Shown here: positions 7,664 through 16,031 of the stretch, in pieces
Numbering within the stretch: position 1 is the first letter of the stretch
How the letters are laid out: each line of letters opens with the position of its first letter
The notes under the pieces: model-generated
The model's input: only the letters and a program-made list of their open reading frames with translations
Databases searched by the model: none
What the model was told of the DNA's origin: nothing
Program-made: the position numbers and the translations under genes
Source: Microbacterium foliorum
Lineage (GTDB): Bacteria; Actinomycetota; Actinomycetes; Actinomycetales; Microbacteriaceae
Direction: 5' to 3'
Length of the DNA stretch: 64,000 bases
Assembly: GCF_006385575.1 (NCBI RefSeq)
Contig: NZ_CP041040.1
Span: 1,240,001-1,304,000, forward strand

Positions 7664-8862
7664 CCGCGACCCGCCGGTGGGCGGGGGCGCCGCTGGCGCT
7701 GCGGATCGCCGTGATCTACCTCGCTGCCCGCGTCGTGACGACAGCGATGATGATCGCGGCGGCGACGCAGTCGACGTCGCTGTCGAGGTTCGGTGCAGAG
7801 CCGGGGCTCGCCGACTTCATCGTCGGGTGGGATGCGCAGTGGTACTGGCTCGTCGCCGAAGAGGGGTATCCCTCTTCGCTCCCCCTCACGGAATCCGGTG
7901 AGGTCGCAGAGAACGCCTGGGCGTTCATGCCGGTGTTCGCCTTCGCTGCCAAGGCGGTCGGGTTCGTGTTCGGCTCGTGGGGGATGGGCGCTTTCCTGCT
8001 GTCGTTCGTGGCCGGTTACTTCGCCTGTCTCGCGCTGCACCGACTGCTGCGCGATCGCATCGGCGCGCGGGCGACGATGTGGTCGGTGGTGTTCTTCGCC
8101 TCTGGTCCGATCGCGGCGATGTTCCAGGTCGGGTATGCCGAGACGCTGTTCCTCCTCTTGCTCTTCCTGGCGCTCGACGCCACAGTGCGCAGGAACTACG
8201 TCTGGCTCTATCTGCTCATCCCCGTGATGGCTTTCACGAGACCGGGGATCCTCGCATTCGCGCTCTACCTCGGTCTGCACGGCATCCTTCGCTGGTGGCG
8301 CCGCAGAGACGACCCGCTCGCCCCGCGGGAGATCGTGCACATCGTGGCGCTCGGCGTCCTCGCCACGATCACCGGCTTCTCGTGGCAGGTGATCGCAGGA
8401 TTCGTCACCGGAGACCCCGGCGCGTACCTCGCGACCGAGCTCGCCTGGCGCAGGAACTGGCTCGTCGGCGGCGTCGAGGGTTTCGTGCCGTTCGAAGGCT
8501 GGATCCAGGCGTCCCAGTTCTGGTTCGCCCAGTGGGGGCTTCCCGGAGCGTGGGGCCCGGTCGCCCTGGCGCTTCTCGTCGTGGCTGCGGGTGCTGCTCT
8601 GCTCTACCTGCCCCAGTTGCGTGCGCTCGGTCCCGATCTCAGGCTCTGGAGCGCGAGCTACCTCCTCTACCTGCTCGCCGTCTTCTTCCCCCAGTCGAGC
8701 ACTTTCCGGCTGCTGCTGCCGTTGAGTCCTGCCTGGGGAGCGCTCGCCGTGCCGCGCTCACGCGCGTGGCGGCTCGGGGTTCTGGCGGTCTGCCTGCTGG
8801 GTCAGTGGCTCTGGATCTATCACATATACGCCCTGGGGAACACGTTCTGGCAGGTGCCGTGA
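7645..8862 (+). CDS. Multipass membrane GT-C type mannosyltransferase-like protein
   Basis: 405 residues, about ten hydrophobic helices. Between helices 1 and 2 is an extracytoplasmic loop with WDAQWYWLVAEEGYP, resembling the acidic catalytic loop of PIG-V/GT-C lipid-sugar-dependent glycosyltransferases. A likely role is mannosylation of a lipid or cell-wall glycan outside the membrane, using a polyprenyl-phosphate sugar. It overlaps dapE by 19 bases, which says only that the two are cotranscribed. Donor and acceptor cannot be told from the sequence. Confidence 0.7.
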   Translation: MAQFALTATRRWAGAPLALRIAVIYLAARVVTTAMMIAAATQSTSLSRFGAEPGLADFIVGWDAQWYWLVAEEGYPSSLPLTESGEVAENAWAFMPVFAFAAKAVGFVFGSWGMGAFLLSFVAGYFACLALHRLLRDRIGARATMWSVVFFASGPIAAMFQVGYAETLFLLLLFLALDATVRRNYVWLYLLIPVMAFTRPGILAFALYLGLHGILRWWRRRDDPLAPREIVHIVALGVLATITGFSWQVIAGFVTGDPGAYLATELAWRRNWLVGGVEGFVPFEGWIQASQFWFAQWGLPGAWGPVALALLVVAAGAALLYLPQLRALGPDLRLWSASYLLYLLAVFFPQSSTFRLLLPLSPAWGALAVPRSRAWRLGVLAVCLLGQWLWIYHIYALGNTFWQVP

Positions 8863-8958
8863 ATGTTAAGGCTTGATGCATTTCTTCATAGGGGACATCC
8901 AGGTTCCGGTAACACCCGATAAACTGATCGCATACCACCGGAGGAAAAGGAGCCCACG

Positions 8959-9132
8959 ATGGCAGCGATGAAGCCGAGGACCGGAGACGGACCCATGGAG
9001 GCCGTAAAAGAAGGACGACTCATCATCGTGCGCGTCCCGCTCGAAGGAGGCGGCCGTCTGGTCGTCTCCGTGAACGACGCAGAGGCGAAGGAACTCCACG
9101 ACGTGCTTTCAGCCGTCGTGAAGCCCGCCTGA
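8959..9132 (+). CDS. DUF3117 protein
   Basis: 57 residues, MAAMKPRTGDGPMEAVKEGR onward, with a well-formed GGAGGAAAAGGA ribosome binding site upstream. The family is short, highly conserved and restricted to actinobacteria (Rv1211-like in M. tuberculosis); its function is unknown. It is predicted to be a small soluble protein, with an RLIIVRVPLEGGGRLVVSV beta-hairpin followed by a helix. It is followed by a perfect-stem terminator, so it is probably a monocistronic unit. Confidence 0.92.
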   Translation: MAAMKPRTGDGPMEAVKEGRLIIVRVPLEGGGRLVVSVNDAEAKELHDVLSAVVKPA

Positions 9133-9162
9133 GAGAACTCGAATTCGCGCACGCGGATTCAC

Positions 9163-9199
9163 GAAGAGGGCGACGGATCATCGATCCGTCGCCCTCTTC
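9163..9199. terminator. Bidirectional terminator, perfect 17-bp stem
   Basis: GAAGAGGGCGACGGATC and its exact complement are separated by a 3-nt loop. It sits between two convergent genes (DUF3117 and the O-methyltransferase). The downstream tract is only weakly T-rich on either strand. Confidence 0.75.
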
Positions 9200-9222
9200 C
9201 GTCTGTACGGGGTGTCGGCGGC

Positions 9223-9858
9223 TCAGGCCTCGCCGACGCTGATCAGCTGCAGCAGGCCTTCGCCGGAGGTCGAGACGGTCGCGAGCACCGCTGACGACTC
9301 CTGGGTCTCCTGCACGAGCGAGCGATAGGCCGAGGTCACCTCGTCGCGCTGCACCGGATCGGCCACGCGTCCGCCACCGAGAATCCGGGGGACCAGGACC
9401 ATTCCGCCCGTGCGCACCAACCGCAGACCGTGCTCGACGTAGTCGATGACGTTCTCGGGGTCTGCATCGACGAGCACGATGTCATACGATGCTTCGTTCA
9501 TGCGCGGCAGCACGTCGGCCGCGCGACCCGTGATGAACCGAGCCTTCGTCGCGGGGACCCGAGCGTCGGAAAACGCCTGACGAGCCGCGGCCAGATGCTC
9601 GGGCTCGTTGTCGATCGAGGTGAGTACGGCCTGCGGCGCCCCTCGCAGCAGCCAGAGTCCTGAGACGCCGGCTCCGGTGCCGATCTCGACGATCGACCTG
9701 GCGCCGGTCGCGGCGGCCAGCACAGCGATCTGCGAGCCGACGGCCGCGCTGATCGGCGACGCGCCGAGTTCGATGGCGTGCGCACGCGCGCGGGCGATCG
9801 GCGAAGGGTCCACGATCGACTCGCGGATGAAACGTGCGTTCGCATCGTTCTCGCTCAT
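9223..9858 (-). CDS. O-methyltransferase, class I SAM-dependent
   Basis: 211 residues. The SAM-binding motif I is IVEIGTGAGVSGLWLL, followed by an acidic residue in LTSIDNEPEHL, and VLVDADPENVIDYVEHG matches the metal-dependent catechol O-methyltransferase family (methyltransf_3). Substrate unknown. The ATG giving MSENDANAR was chosen because the family begins there; the frame runs 20 residues further up. The gene is divergent from tatB, the same pair as Rv1220c and Rv1224 in M. tuberculosis, but the sigE, rseA and htrA genes that separate them there are absent here. GAGAAT lies six bases before the start. Confidence 0.88.
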   Translation of the reverse strand: MSENDANARFIRESIVDPSPIARARAHAIELGASPISAAVGSQIAVLAAATGARSIVEIGTGAGVSGLWLLRGAPQAVLTSIDNEPEHLAAARQAFSDARVPATKARFITGRAADVLPRMNEASYDIVLVDADPENVIDYVEHGLRLVRTGGMVLVPRILGGGRVADPVQRDEVTSAYRSLVQETQESSAVLATVSTSGEGLLQLISVGEA

Positions 9859-9935
9859 TGACTGATTCTCCCGACTGAGATATGTGTTCTCCCAGCGTAT
9901 GCGCTCGGTGCGCGGCACAACGGCAGGCGCGGCGG

Positions 9936-9941
9936 TAGCCT
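9936..9941 (+). promoter_or_regulatory. -10 box of tatB (leaderless)
   Basis: TAGCCT, six bases before the tatB ATG, with no ribosome binding site in between. Confidence 0.55.
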
Positions 9942-9947
9942 GGACAC

Positions 9948-10334
9948 ATGCAGTTCGGGATCACCTTCGAGAAGCTGCTGCTCATCGGTCTGATCGCTGC
10001 GCTGCTCATCGGACCGGAGCGGCTGCCCCGCTACGCCGAGAGCGTCGCGAAGCTCGCTCGGCGTGCCGGCGAGTTCCTCCGCGACACCAAATCGCGCGTC
10101 CGCGACGAGATGGGCCCCGACATCGACGACGTCGACTGGCGCAAGCTCGATCCTCGGCAGTACGACCCCAGACGCATCATCCGCGACGCGCTGTTCGAAG
10201 ACGATGCGTCGCCCGGGCCCGCCAGGGCGGACGCGGTCGTCGCCGAGCCGACGGTGAAGCCCGTGCGGACCCCGAGGGTGCGACCGGAGTTCTCCGTCGC
10301 GAGTCCGCCGCCGTTCGATCCCGAAGCCACCTGA
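9948..10334 (+). CDS. tatB: Sec-independent protein translocase subunit TatB
   Basis: 128 residues. An N-terminal membrane helix (about 5-22) is followed by the hinge GPERLPRY and a long amphipathic charged helix, the TatA/B architecture. The length beyond 100 residues, the absence of the TatA FGxxK hinge, and the position next to the O-methyltransferase favour TatB over TatA. The C-terminal 50 residues are proline-rich and presumably disordered in the cytoplasm. TatB forms the twin-arginine signal receptor with TatC, which is not in this window. Confidence 0.88.
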   Translation: MQFGITFEKLLLIGLIAALLIGPERLPRYAESVAKLARRAGEFLRDTKSRVRDEMGPDIDDVDWRKLDPRQYDPRRIIRDALFEDDASPGPARADAVVAEPTVKPVRTPRVRPEFSVASPPPFDPEAT

Positions 10335-10399
10335 GGCGGAAGAACGACCCGATTCGGCTGCGGGGCTGAGACCGGATGACATTCGGCCCCTGATCGCGG

Positions 10400-10873
10400 T
10401 CAGCCGATTCTGGACCGCAGCGTCACGATGTCGTCGTCGGACAACAGGGCACGCGGGACCGCCGTGATCGCAGACGCGCCTCGGAGCTTGAAGAGCACGG
10501 CATACCTCCCGGCACGAACGCTCTGGAAGGTGCTGTACGAGATGTCCGATGATCGGCTGCCGGCGCCGACGTGCAGAGCGGTGTCATCGAGCCGAACCCA
10601 CACGGCGCTGCCGGGAGGGGTGGCGGCCCGGACGGCGCGTCTGGCGCCGGCGACCGTCATGACGACCGCGTAGAGCATGAGGGCGATGCTCGCGACGGGC
10701 AGCAGACCGGCGAGCCCCTGGGCGCCGCCCGCGGCGGCGAGATTGACGATGCTGACGACGAACGCCGCGACGAGGGCGATCCACATCACGATCGCGACGG
10801 GGCGGGTGAGGGCGTAGATCGCCGCGTCGCGTGCCATGCCCCGCAGCAGCTGTCCGTCGACGGTGAGAGCCAC
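10400..10873 (-). CDS. Two-helix membrane protein, YcxB-like C-terminal domain
   Basis: 157 residues from a GTG start seven bases after mrp. Two hydrophobic segments (about 26-48 and 58-79) precede a beta-rich C-terminal domain with a pattern (WVRLDDTALHV, ISYSTFQSVRAGRYAVLFK) like the YcxB domain. Function unknown. It is the last gene of the minus-strand operon that begins with the MgtE_N protein. Confidence 0.6.
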   Translation of the reverse strand: MALTVDGQLLRGMARDAAIYALTRPVAIVMWIALVAAFVVSIVNLAAAGGAQGLAGLLPVASIALMLYAVVMTVAGARRAVRAATPPGSAVWVRLDDTALHVGAGSRSSDISYSTFQSVRAGRYAVLFKLRGASAITAVPRALLSDDDIVTLRSRIG

Positions 10874-10880
10874 GATCGTG

Positions 10881-11999
10881 CTAGCCCAGGGTCATTGGGA
10901 GCGAACGACCAGCGAGGCCGCGCCCCTGAGTCGCGAGGGAAGCCGCGAGGTCGCGGATCGCGACGGCGGCTGCGTCCTCTGGGGCGCTGAGTACCACGGG
11001 CACCCCTTCATCGCCTCCCGTGCGCAGCGCTGGGCTGAGGGGGATCGATGCGAGCAGCGGCACGGACTGCGTCTCCGACAGCGCGTCGGCCACGGCTGCG
11101 CCGCCCCCGGAACCGAACAGATCGACGACCGTGCCGTCCGGAAGGGTGAGGGCGCCCATGTTCTCGACCACGCCGATCACTCGTTGCCCGGTCTGGCGGG
11201 CGACCAGCCCGCTGCGGATCGCCACGTCGGATGCTGCCGCCTGCGGCGTCGTGACGACCAGCACCTCGGCGTGGGGCAGCAGCTGCCCGATCGAGATGGC
11301 GATGTCGCCGGTGCCGGGAGGCATGTCGATCAGCAGGATGTCGAGATCGCCGAAGAACACGTCTGTCAGGAACTGCTGCACGGTGCGATGCAGCATCGGT
11401 CCGCGCCAGGCGACCACAGCCTCGCCGTCGCGGAGGAACATGCCGATCGAGATGGTTTTCACGCCGTGGGCGACGGGCGGAAGCATGAGGTCGTCGATGC
11501 GCGTGGGCTGGGTTCCGCCGGGGATGCCGAGGAGCCCCGGGATCGAGAATCCGTGCACATCGGCGTCGACGAGGCCGACCGAGAGCCCCTGAGCTGCGAG
11601 CGCTACGGCGAGGTTCGCCGTCACGGTGGACTTGCCCACGCCGCCCTTGCCACTCGAGACGAGGATCACCCGTGTGAGCGAGTCCGGGCCGAAGGGCATC
11701 TGGCGAGGAGGCCGCCCATCGCGCAGCTTCTCGGTGAGTGCCTTGCGCTCGGAGGGAGTCATCACGCCGAGCTCGACGTCCACCTCGGCGATGCCGGGCA
11801 CCGAAGCGGCCGCGATGCGGACATCGGATTCGATGCGAGCCGCGGCGGGACAGCCCACGATCGTCAGCACGATCGCGACGTGCGCGTGCGCTCCGTCGAC
11901 GCTGATCTCTCTGACCATGTCGAGATCGCCGATGGGTCGGCGCAGCTCGGGGTCGGTCACTGCGGCGACGGCGGCTCGGACGGAGTCGGCTGAGCTCAT
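10881..11999 (-). CDS. mrp: Mrp/NBP35-type iron-sulfur carrier ATPase
   Basis: 372 residues. An N-terminal MIP18/DUF59 domain (about 1-90, with the conserved Cys in IVGCPAAARIE) is fused to a P-loop ATPase of the Mrp/ApbC family: SSGKGGVGKST around 115-125, then DADVHGFSIPG and IDMPPGTGDI. The C-terminal CxxC that binds a bridging cluster in many Mrp proteins is missing here (NMGALTLPDGT in its place), so if it handles clusters it must use the DUF59 cysteine. Role: probably Fe-S cluster loading of apoproteins. The ATG overlaps the stop of the DUF1003 gene (ATGA). Matches Rv1229c in position and size. Confidence 0.92.
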   Translation of the reverse strand: MSSADSVRAAVAAVTDPELRRPIGDLDMVREISVDGAHAHVAIVLTIVGCPAAARIESDVRIAAASVPGIAEVDVELGVMTPSERKALTEKLRDGRPPRQMPFGPDSLTRVILVSSGKGGVGKSTVTANLAVALAAQGLSVGLVDADVHGFSIPGLLGIPGGTQPTRIDDLMLPPVAHGVKTISIGMFLRDGEAVVAWRGPMLHRTVQQFLTDVFFGDLDILLIDMPPGTGDIAISIGQLLPHAEVLVVTTPQAAASDVAIRSGLVARQTGQRVIGVVENMGALTLPDGTVVDLFGSGGGAAVADALSETQSVPLLASIPLSPALRTGGDEGVPVVLSAPEDAAAVAIRDLAASLATQGRGLAGRSLPMTLG

Positions 12000-12541
12000 G
12001 ATGACGTGGAGCGACCGCGGGGGCGTCGATCGGCCGGTTCGTCGTCGTGCTCGCCGAGCTCGGCGAGCAGCGACTTGAGCTCGTGGCGCAGCACATCGCG
12101 GGTCACGACCTGGTTGTTGCGCTCTTCGAGCGCCATCCGCAGTGCGACGATCTCCCGCGCGAGGTACTCGGTGTCGGCGAGGTTGCGCTCGGCACGTTGG
12201 CGATCCTGCTCGATCTGCACGCGGTCGCGGTCGTCCTGACGGTTCTGCGCGAGGAGGATCAGAGGGGCGGCGTACGACGCCTGCAGCGAGAGCATGAGGG
12301 TGAGAGCCGTGAAGCCGAGCGCGGCGTCGTCGAAGCGCAGGTGGTCGGGCAGCAGGGTGTTCCAGCAGATCCAGAGCACGCAGAACAGCGTGAGTATCAG
12401 CAGGAACGCCGGCGTGCCCATGGCGCGAGCGACCCACTCCGTGAAACGGCCGAAGCGGTCTCGCGACGTCGGCCGCTGCCGAGGGGCGCCACGGCCGAGC
12501 GGGGCGTCGAGCTGAGGGGAGCGAGAGCGAGAGCGAGGCAT
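11996..12541 (-). CDS. DUF1003 membrane protein
   Basis: 181 residues. A basic N-terminus is followed by two closely spaced hydrophobic helices (about 41-60 and 75-97) and then a long charged helix (NRQDDRDRVQIEQDRQRAERN), the DUF1003 layout. Function unknown. It overlaps mgtE by one base (TGATG) and mrp by four, so the three are tightly translationally coupled. Confidence 0.85.
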   Translation of the reverse strand: MPRSRSRSPQLDAPLGRGAPRQRPTSRDRFGRFTEWVARAMGTPAFLLILTLFCVLWICWNTLLPDHLRFDDAALGFTALTLMLSLQASYAAPLILLAQNRQDDRDRVQIEQDRQRAERNLADTEYLAREIVALRMALEERNNQVVTRDVLRHELKSLLAELGEHDDEPADRRPRGRSTSS

Positions 12542-13806
12542 CAGCGCACCTCCTTCGGGACCGACGGCTCGTCGCTGTCATGCGTGCGCCAGTCGTCGGG
12601 CAGCAGGTAGTCGAGGACGTCGTCGATGCTGATCGCGCCGACCAGGCGATGGGCGGCGTCGATCACCGGAAGCGAGACCAGGTCGTAGCTCGCGAGCATC
12701 CTTGCCACCTCGGCCGCCGAGGCGGTGACGCGCACGGGGTCGAGGCTGTCGTCCATGATCGCGCCGAGACGCTCGTGCGGCGGGTAGCGCAGCATCCTCT
12801 GGAAGTGCACCATGCCGAGCAGTCTGCCTGTCGGCGTCTCGAAGGGCGGCAGGGTCACGAACACGGCCGCGGCAAGGGCGGGGTGCAGCTCGTGACGCCG
12901 GATGAGCGCCAGCGCCTCGGCCACAGTGGCGTCGGCGGAGAGGATGATCGGCTCGGGGGTCATGAGACCGCCGGCGGTGTCGGGGCCGTAGCGCAGCAGC
13001 ATCCTGACGTCCTCGGCCTCTTCCGGCTCCATCAGCTCGAGCAGCTGCTCGAGGCGATTCGGCGGCAGCTGGGCGAGGAGGTCCGCGGCGTCGTCCGGCT
13101 CCATCTGGTCGAGGATGTCGGCGGCTCGCTCGTCGCCGAGGCGGTCGAGGATGTGCACCTGCTCGTCCTCGGGCATCTCTTCGAGGGCGTCGGCGAGGCG
13201 ATCGTCGGAGAGTTCCTCTGCGACTTCGATCATTCGCTGCTGCGGCAGATCGAGCAGAGTGTTCGCGAGGTCGGCGGCGTGCAGTTCGGAGTAGGAGGCG
13301 ACGAGCTGCTCGGCCGATTGCGACTCGCCGGGGGAGTGCTGCTCGGCGACCTCGCTCCAGGCGGCGAAGGTCGTCGGGCCCTTGGCGAACGGCGACGCGC
13401 TGGTCTTCGGGCGACGCAGGAAGAGCTGGCTGACGGCCCACTCGCCCAGGCGGTTCGGCTCGATGGCGACATCTTCGATGACAGCGGTGCCGGTGCCGTC
13501 GACGAGGCTGACCCGTCGACCGAGGAGCTCTGCGAGAACCCTCACCTCGCCGGCACGGGGAGAGAAGCGTCGAACGTTGATGAGTCCGGTGCTGATGACC
13601 TGGCCTGCGCGGATCGACGTCACCCGGCCTATCGACAGGAAGACGTGTCGCCGCCCGGGGATCTCGACCACGAGGCCGATGACGCGTGGAGCGGCCGTAC
13701 TTCGGTAGACGATGACGACATCTCGGACTTTGCCGAGCCGGTCGCCCACGGGATCGAAGACGGCGCAGCCTGCCAGGCGCGCGGCGAATACCCGTTGTGT
13801 GCTCAC
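12541..13806 (-). CDS. MgtE N-terminal/CBS-domain protein without transport domain
   Basis: 421 residues from GTG. Order: a PRC-barrel-like N-terminal part (about 1-110), an MgtE_N helical superhelix of repeated acidic motifs (LLDLPQQRMIEVAEEL, ALEEMPEDEQ, ILDQMEPDDAADLLAQL, LELMEPEEAEDVRMLL), then two CBS domains (TAGGLMTPEPIILSADATV and DDSLDPVRVTASAAEV). The membrane channel of a true MgtE is absent and there is no hydrophobic segment, so this is a soluble Mg2+- or nucleotide-sensing protein, not a transporter. It corresponds to Rv1232c. It may regulate a separate magnesium channel; that is inference. Confidence 0.88.
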   Translation of the reverse strand: MSTQRVFAARLAGCAVFDPVGDRLGKVRDVVIVYRSTAAPRVIGLVVEIPGRRHVFLSIGRVTSIRAGQVISTGLINVRRFSPRAGEVRVLAELLGRRVSLVDGTGTAVIEDVAIEPNRLGEWAVSQLFLRRPKTSASPFAKGPTTFAAWSEVAEQHSPGESQSAEQLVASYSELHAADLANTLLDLPQQRMIEVAEELSDDRLADALEEMPEDEQVHILDRLGDERAADILDQMEPDDAADLLAQLPPNRLEQLLELMEPEEAEDVRMLLRYGPDTAGGLMTPEPIILSADATVAEALALIRRHELHPALAAAVFVTLPPFETPTGRLLGMVHFQRMLRYPPHERLGAIMDDSLDPVRVTASAAEVARMLASYDLVSLPVIDAAHRLVGAISIDDVLDYLLPDDWRTHDSDEPSVPKEVR

Positions 13807-13812
13807 TCGTCC

Positions 13813-13818
13813 AGCGTA
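13813..13818 (-). promoter_or_regulatory. -10 box of the MgtE_N operon (leaderless)
   Basis: On the minus strand TACGCT lies six bases before the GTG start. Confidence 0.5.
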
Positions 13819-13894
13819 GTGCGCGGGGTACTCCTGCGGCCCCCGGCGGGGCCGCGGCCGGACACACTCCCGGCCCTGTCACCACAAGGCATGG

Positions 13895-13900
13895 AACAAT
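13895..13900 (+). promoter_or_regulatory. -10-like box of the stress-protein gene
   Basis: AACAAT six bases (ggcggg) before the ATG; it resembles TATAAT less well than most such boxes in this window. Confidence 0.35.
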
Positions 13901-13906
13901 GGCGGG

Positions 13907-14665
13907 ATGAGCATGCTGAACCGTCCAGCTGACAGCCGCGATGAGGGCGAGATCGTCGCCTCGACCCGCGATTACGAAGGCGCCCAGAAGACGGTGTCCA
14001 AACTGATCGCCCAGGAGGTGCCGGCCCGAGACATCGCGATCATCGGGCAGAGCGTCCGCACGGTCGAGCGCATCACCGGGCGACTCGGCTATGCCGCCGC
14101 GGCACGATCGGGAGCGATCAACGGCGTGCTCATCGGCCTCTTCCTCTCCGCGATCCTCGTGATCGGCAACCCGGAGGTGCCGATCCAGCTCTTCGTCGGG
14201 TTCGTCTTCATCGGCGTCGCGCTCGGAATGCTCCTCAGCCTCGTGACCTACGCGATCGTGCGCCGACGCCGCGACTTCGCGAGCGTCACGCAGTTCGCCG
14301 CAGACCATTACGAGGTGCGAGTGCAGGCGACGTCGCTCGCGAAGGCGCGTCTCGCCCTGGGCGCGGCCAAGCCTGCGCCGGCGCGGGCGCCCGTCGACCT
14401 CGACGAGCCGCCGAGGTACGGCGAGCGCATCGCTCCCGGTGGCCAGCCCGCCCCTGCCCCTGCGCCTCCGGCGGCGCCTCCCGTCTCGCCCGAGGACCCG
14501 ACTCCCGGGCCGACCCCGCCGCTCGGCGGCCCTGAGGCCGCTCCCGAAGAGCCGACGGTTCCGCCGCGCCCCGCGGATCCCACTGCACCACCCACCGCAC
14601 CTCCGATCGACACGCCCGACCCCGGCAAGCCCGGTCTTCCGCCCACCTCGGCGGGAACCATCTGA
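13907..14665 (+). CDS. General stress protein 17M-like membrane protein with Pro-rich tail
   Basis: 252 residues. Residues 15-75 match the YflT/general stress protein 17M fold (DEGEIVASTRDYEGAQKTVSKL, ARDIAIIGQ). Two membrane helices follow (about 70-88 and 92-114), and the last 90 residues are very rich in proline, alanine and glycine and must be disordered. In related actinobacteria such proteins are membrane-attached and stress-induced, but no role is established. It overlaps the next gene by one base (TGATG), starting a run of four tightly packed genes. Confidence 0.7.
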   Translation: MSMLNRPADSRDEGEIVASTRDYEGAQKTVSKLIAQEVPARDIAIIGQSVRTVERITGRLGYAAAARSGAINGVLIGLFLSAILVIGNPEVPIQLFVGFVFIGVALGMLLSLVTYAIVRRRRDFASVTQFAADHYEVRVQATSLAKARLALGAAKPAPARAPVDLDEPPRYGERIAPGGQPAPAPAPPAAPPVSPEDPTPGPTPPLGGPEAAPEEPTVPPRPADPTAPPTAPPIDTPDPGKPGLPPTSAGTI

Positions 14666-15378
14666 TGTCCGACGAACAGCGCGAGACCGACTCCTCCGGA
14701 ACACCCGTACACCCCGCGGTGCCTCCCGCACCTCCCGCACCTCCCGCACAGGGGTCGGTGCCGCCGGCGCCCGTGTACGGCTACGCTCCGCCCCAGGGTC
14801 CGGGTTATGCGCAGCAGCCTGCGCCGCAGTCGCCGGGATACGCTCCGCCCGCAGCTCCTGGTCACGCTCCGGCGCCTCAGCAGCCGGTCGGATACGCCCC
14901 GCCGCAGACGCCTCCTTCCCAGGGGTATCCGGCACCCGGCTATCCGGCACAGGGTTACCCCGCCGGCACCTATCCCGCCGCCGTGCCACCGCGCGGCCTG
15001 CTCCCGTGGGCTCTCGGCCTTCTGATCCTGGTGCCGTTCCCGTTCGTGGGCGGACTCGCATCAGGGATCGCCATGGCCGTCAGCGGCGGCTCTTCGCGTC
15101 GCTTCGGAGGCGTGGCCGGTGAGAACGCTCGGGCAGCCGCGAACTGGGGACTCACATACCTGCTGGTGTCGACGGTCCTGCTCATCTCGCACTTCGTGAT
15201 CCTGTTCTCACTCACGGCCGATTCTCCGTCGAGCGGGTTCTACCCCATCGGCATTCCGATCACGATCTACTTCGCGCTGTCGGTCTTCCATGTCGTCCTG
15301 GTCATCATGGGCATGGTGAAGGCTTCGAGCGGCAAGGTCATGCGCGTACCGTTCGCGATTCCCTACCTGCGCGCCTGA
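14665..15378 (+). CDS. DUF4870-like membrane protein with Pro/Tyr-rich N-terminus
   Basis: 237 residues. The first 110 are low complexity with imperfect YAPPQ/GYAQQ/GYPAPGYPAQGYPAG repeats. The DNA for the early part contains three exact copies of the 9-mer CCTCCCGCA (14722-14748). The rest holds three hydrophobic helices (about 112-136, 160-185, 195-218) in a DUF4870 arrangement. Proline/tyrosine-rich tails fused to small membrane domains are common in Microbacteriaceae and may form a condensed cytoplasmic region; the function is unknown. It overlaps the neighbours by one base at each end. Confidence 0.65.
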   Translation: MSDEQRETDSSGTPVHPAVPPAPPAPPAQGSVPPAPVYGYAPPQGPGYAQQPAPQSPGYAPPAAPGHAPAPQQPVGYAPPQTPPSQGYPAPGYPAQGYPAGTYPAAVPPRGLLPWALGLLILVPFPFVGGLASGIAMAVSGGSSRRFGGVAGENARAAANWGLTYLLVSTVLLISHFVILFSLTADSPSSGFYPIGIPITIYFALSVFHVVLVIMGMVKASSGKVMRVPFAIPYLRA

Positions 15379-16031
15379 TGGTCGAGATCATGGTCGATCT
15401 GCCCGCCGGACCGACCGCCGTCTCGGCTGACTGGTCGGCGGGCGACAGCGGATCGACCGTGATCATCGCGCACGGCGCGGGCACCGGCAAAGACCACCCC
15501 TTCCTCACCGGCTTCGCCGAAGAGCTCGCTTCCCGTGGACACGCCACGCTGCGCTTCAACTTCCCGTACGTCGAGCAGGGGCGTCGGATGCCGGGGCCGG
15601 CGACGCACGCGATCGCGACCTGGAACGCCGTGGTCGCCTTCGCGCGCGAGCAGGACCCGGCCGCGGCGATCTGGGCGACCGGCAAGTCGTACGGCGGGCG
15701 GATGGCATCCATGGCGGTCGCACAGGGACTCTCTGTCGACGGGCTCGCGTACCTGGGATACCCGCTGCACGCGCCGGGCAAGCCGGAGAAGCCTCGGGCC
15801 GAGCACCTTCCGGCCATCAGTGTTCCGCAGCTGTTCATCGAGGGCACGAACGATCCGTTCATCCAGCCGGTGACGCAGTTCGAGGAGGTCGTCTCGACCT
15901 GTCAGGACGCGCGTGTCATCTGGATCGAAGGCGGCGGTCACACCTTCGAGGTGAAGGGGCGCAAGCGCCCACCGTCCGAGATCGGCGCGTCGCTCGCACC
16001 GTTCGTCGCGGACTTCGTGCAGCACTCGTGA
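15378..16031 (+). CDS. Alpha/beta hydrolase of the TEX30/KANL3-like (dienelactone hydrolase) type
   Basis: 217 residues. Catalytic triad candidates: the nucleophile serine in GKSYGGRMAS (about 111-120), Asp in EGTNDPF and His in GGGHTFE. The oxyanion segment is IIAHGAGTGKDHP. The whole domain resembles the small TEX30/KANL3 hydrolase family, mostly uncharacterised serine hydrolases. No signal peptide. Substrate unknown. Part of the coupled run 13907-16423. Confidence 0.8.
   Translation: MVEIMVDLPAGPTAVSADWSAGDSGSTVIIAHGAGTGKDHPFLTGFAEELASRGHATLRFNFPYVEQGRRMPGPATHAIATWNAVVAFAREQDPAAAIWATGKSYGGRMASMAVAQGLSVDGLAYLGYPLHAPGKPEKPRAEHLPAISVPQLFIEGTNDPFIQPVTQFEEVVSTCQDARVIWIEGGGHTFEVKGRKRPPSEIGASLAPFVADFVQHS

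Noticed and set aside
12578..15061. 827-codon minus-strand open frame across the MgtE_N and stress-protein genes
   Set aside because: Arginine/proline-rich translation without motifs, antisense to two well-supported genes; an artefact of high GC content.
14665..15378. CRISPR-like or minisatellite array from the repeated CCTCCCGCA and Pro/Tyr codons
   Set aside because: Only three copies of a 9-mer without spacers, in frame and coding for proline-rich protein.
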